Shown: one piece after another, positions 42,301 through 43,054 of the stretch | How positions within the stretch are numbered: the stretch's first letter is position 1 | Layout: each line of letters starts with the position of its first letter | Assembly: GCF_000281045.1 (NCBI RefSeq) | Contig: NW_008246168.1 | Span: 51,520 to 94,573 of the forward strand | Origin: Saprolegnia diclina VS20 | Lineage: Eukaryota > Oomycota > Saprolegniomycetes > Saprolegniales > Saprolegniaceae | Reading direction: 5' to 3' | DNA: 43,054 nucleotides | The notes under the pieces: generated by a model | Told to the model about the DNA's origin: nothing | What the model saw: the letters and a program-made list of their open reading frames with translations, nothing else | The model's database searches: none | Program-made: the position numbers and the translations under genes

Positions 42301-42392
42301 GCAACTTTATCGGCCAGTCGCTCATCGCATTTGGCCTCATCTTTATCACGCTCTGGGTTTACATTGAGCAGCCCAGCTCCAACCCGTTCTGA
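39306..42392 (+). CDS. CesA: Cellulose synthase with PH domain (copy 2)
   Basis: An intronless gene of 1,028 residues, a close paralogue of the minus-strand copy. The N-terminus (MEDQYAGINTPQ...) differs and is predicted disordered. Then come the PH domain (GYMHKQGKRALKGPLHKSW), two transmembrane helices, the catalytic core with DDG, DND, TED and QRKRW, and C-terminal helices ending EQPSSNPF. The cysteine-rich insert between DND and TED is kept (CCASC...YCSKQC, CVTC...CKVC), but its second half has diverged strongly from copy 1 while the flanking catalytic blocks are almost identical. An in-frame upstream extension to 39078 has no similarity to copy 1, so the ATG at 39306 is used. It may be a distinct subunit of the same synthase complex or a stage-specific isoform. 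Confidence 0.95.
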   Translation: MEDQYAGINTPQASEMGSSRRGLEKSLDRGLEGRPTASQQRPNTEPRGPSQAPVQMSDNAGGSAKDNIITVHGYMHKQGKRALKGPLHKSWKKRYFALEKAKIYYFQTHLECRQYFTTRNADLVVGAVDLKDALQLRPSARLDLPTKGFEVQTKRRLWVLCPESDEEYRMWFQGVEKAIVANGAGNVIERKLPNVRKYEMKGVTTYRFLYFLFLLAGLVEVAALVFWFTVGLQPCDQARPTSSCTQILQQTMDDLHCQAKPFNGVFTVPKFWLKFAGVSDVLCFAKPPIGQWISYFCLLLAEILSFVLAAIYYLGMWKPVRRGAHYLDEFEPKLPDEQWPKVDVFICHYSEPAEETIDTLAACMNLQYPPHLLQIYVLDDGYCKTKWTKGEEVPTIELNKGVLESAGDLRQEIAQFMYDRVCDPNEDMEVYAWRKLHSSANLPTPSRPRVVNRADCAVGSFRDDYRYSGLPHVTFIGRVKPPTHYSKAGNINNACYNEGASGRYCIILDNDMQPHPKFILATLPFFFDSEDRQGKSQFTCCTSGCNRVARMCCASCKIAGVPEEQMSYCSKQCFENAMHTASALHRRQVNGTMTETNAKPNKELRCVTCDAKVDKNGICKVCKRAHDGDDQTAVNFATLQHYSDDVRDNTVAFVQTPQYFRDCVQFQIGDPLGHRNATFYDAIQTGQDGYECASFAGTNAIFRREALDSIGGIQYGSLTEDCYTGQQLCAMGWKALYFRKDFEGEVSERIRLAEGLIPDNVASSLAQRKRWAKGNFQIMLMKKSKNYTDPNWKRPDCAVPKYKKANRFMRKVFYINSTIYPVGSICAVLFYYITLYFLFTGYAPIYLGGLRLLYALVPKLLIQGMLSALSNRSVENNDVVRSQEAWFVYAFTHTAAVFETFWWKISGREQSWFVTGSSSRGSITELPNVLVFFAHVFGVLWALIRFFASYNTLQTSHGASLLVASLMMGLFIATKLGPSVRMSIQEYFGWSYHSLTDKGNFIGQSLIAFGLIFITLWVYIEQPSSNPF

Positions 42393-42789
42393 GACCGTCC
42401 ACGACGAAGGCAGTCGTTTCGATAAGACATGCGTATTTTCTGCGTTTGAATTTGCATTTTTGCCATCACAATTTGTAAGTTTTGCTGTGAGCGGGACGCC
42501 ATGTCGACTATGTAGTGGACTTGAAAGAGGTGTGTGGAGGAAACTGGGCGAGGTTTCGGCCCTTTTCGTAGTTGGAAGGGACAGCTCGCCTTGCACATAA
42601 TTGCTATCGGTATGGATCGGCTTGCTTGTGAGTAGGACTACTGGGTGAACAGCGATGATTGAAATGCGTCCCGTCCTGCGTCAACGAGTCCATGACTAGG
42701 ACACCAACATGGTGCGATAACCTTGTGATATAGCCGTTGGGTTTCGAAGTCCTTTGGCTTGTCTATCTTTTAATTGAATAACGACTTTT
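42393..42789. other. Region downstream of CesA copy 2
   Basis: Nothing coding is supported here. Short ORFs on both strands are spurious. The segment probably holds the CesA 3' UTR and the flank of the repeat-like element at the window edge. Confidence 0.45.
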
Positions 42790-43054
42790 TTGCGCGAAGC
42801 GCGGCACGAGCGCAGCGAGGGCACCCGGCGGTAGCCGGGCCCGTGCGATAGCCGGGCCCGTGCGATAGCACGGTAGGGCAAAATGAAGTCTCAACATGGT
42901 GTTCCGGCGTGCGTAGCGCGTCCGGAAGGGTCGAATTCGGTTAAGTACGAGTGGCAGGTCAATGTCGTGATTGTTGACTTGGTGTTTGTAACAATGTTAC
43001 AAAGTGCGGTAGCGTACTTAACCGAGTCGCGCGCAGCGCGCCACGAGCGAAGCG
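42790..43054. repeat. GC-rich repeat-like element running off the window
   Basis: The edge shows features unlike the rest of the window. Two perfect 17-bp direct repeats (TAGCCGGGCCCGTGCGA) lie at 42832-42848 and 42849-42865. A 13-bp perfect inverted repeat TCGGTTAAGTACG/CGTACTTAACCGA lies at 42937-42949 and 43013-43025. A perfect hairpin TTTGTAAC-AAT-GTTACAAA lies at 42985-43003. GCGAAGCG/GCGCAGCG-type short words recur. This could be the end of a transposable or other repeated element, but the family cannot be named from the part present. Confidence 0.5.

Noticed and set aside
39255-42596. A 1,113-codon ORF antisense to CesA copy 2, and the similar one opposite copy 1
   Set aside because: They run opposite strongly conserved catalytic sequence and have low-complexity composition. 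The two CesA copies both show one because both share the sense sequence.

Overview
The window reads as a compact, GC-rich nuclear segment of an oomycete, most likely a Saprolegniales relative (Saprolegnia, Achlya or Aphanomyces type). The main reasons are two cellulose synthases that carry an N-terminal PH domain, a START-FYVE protein, and genes interrupted by very short introns (about 42-67 bp, mostly starting GTAC and ending TAG). The species cannot be fixed from the sequence alone. All exon structures below were built by hand. Each spliced model keeps one open frame from start to stop, which is the main support for them.

Left part (1-9,250): a canonical histone H3 gene with a histone-type 3' stem-loop; an intronless 6-phosphofructokinase; a Methyltransf_16-type methyltransferase; a nine-exon bifunctional 6-phosphofructo-2-kinase/fructose-2,6-bisphosphatase with an N-terminal AMPK-type glycan-binding domain; and, read divergently from it, a Sel1-repeat protein. 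So the main glycolytic control enzyme and the enzyme that makes and destroys fructose-2,6-bisphosphate lie within 6 kb of each other.

Middle part (9,227-24,206): a TPR-MYND-SET (SMYD-like) protein whose 3' end overlaps the Sel1 gene, a START-FYVE protein, an unrecognised 420-aa protein, NOSIP (U-box ubiquitin ligase), two small related proteins of unknown function, and a mitochondrial-type kynurenine/glutamine aminotransferase. Long gene-poor stretches lie at 13,680-15,037, 17,392-18,581 and 19,041-21,807.

Right part (24,238-43,054): a very large 15-exon gene on the minus strand encoding a predicted 2,097-aa protein. It joins a RanBP2-type zinc finger, a FANCM/Mph1 helicase, a PHD-zinc knuckle-extended PHD (PZP) histone reader, a ZZ finger and an unrecognised C-terminal region. 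This is the most unusual object in the window. It is followed by a TMEM198-like membrane protein, a tRNA-Leu(TAA), a DEAD-box RNA helicase, and two head-to-head PH-domain cellulose synthase genes. The two copies share stretches identical at the nucleotide level and carry a cysteine-rich, MYND-like insertion inside the catalytic domain. The right edge enters a GC-rich element with direct and inverted repeats that runs off the window.
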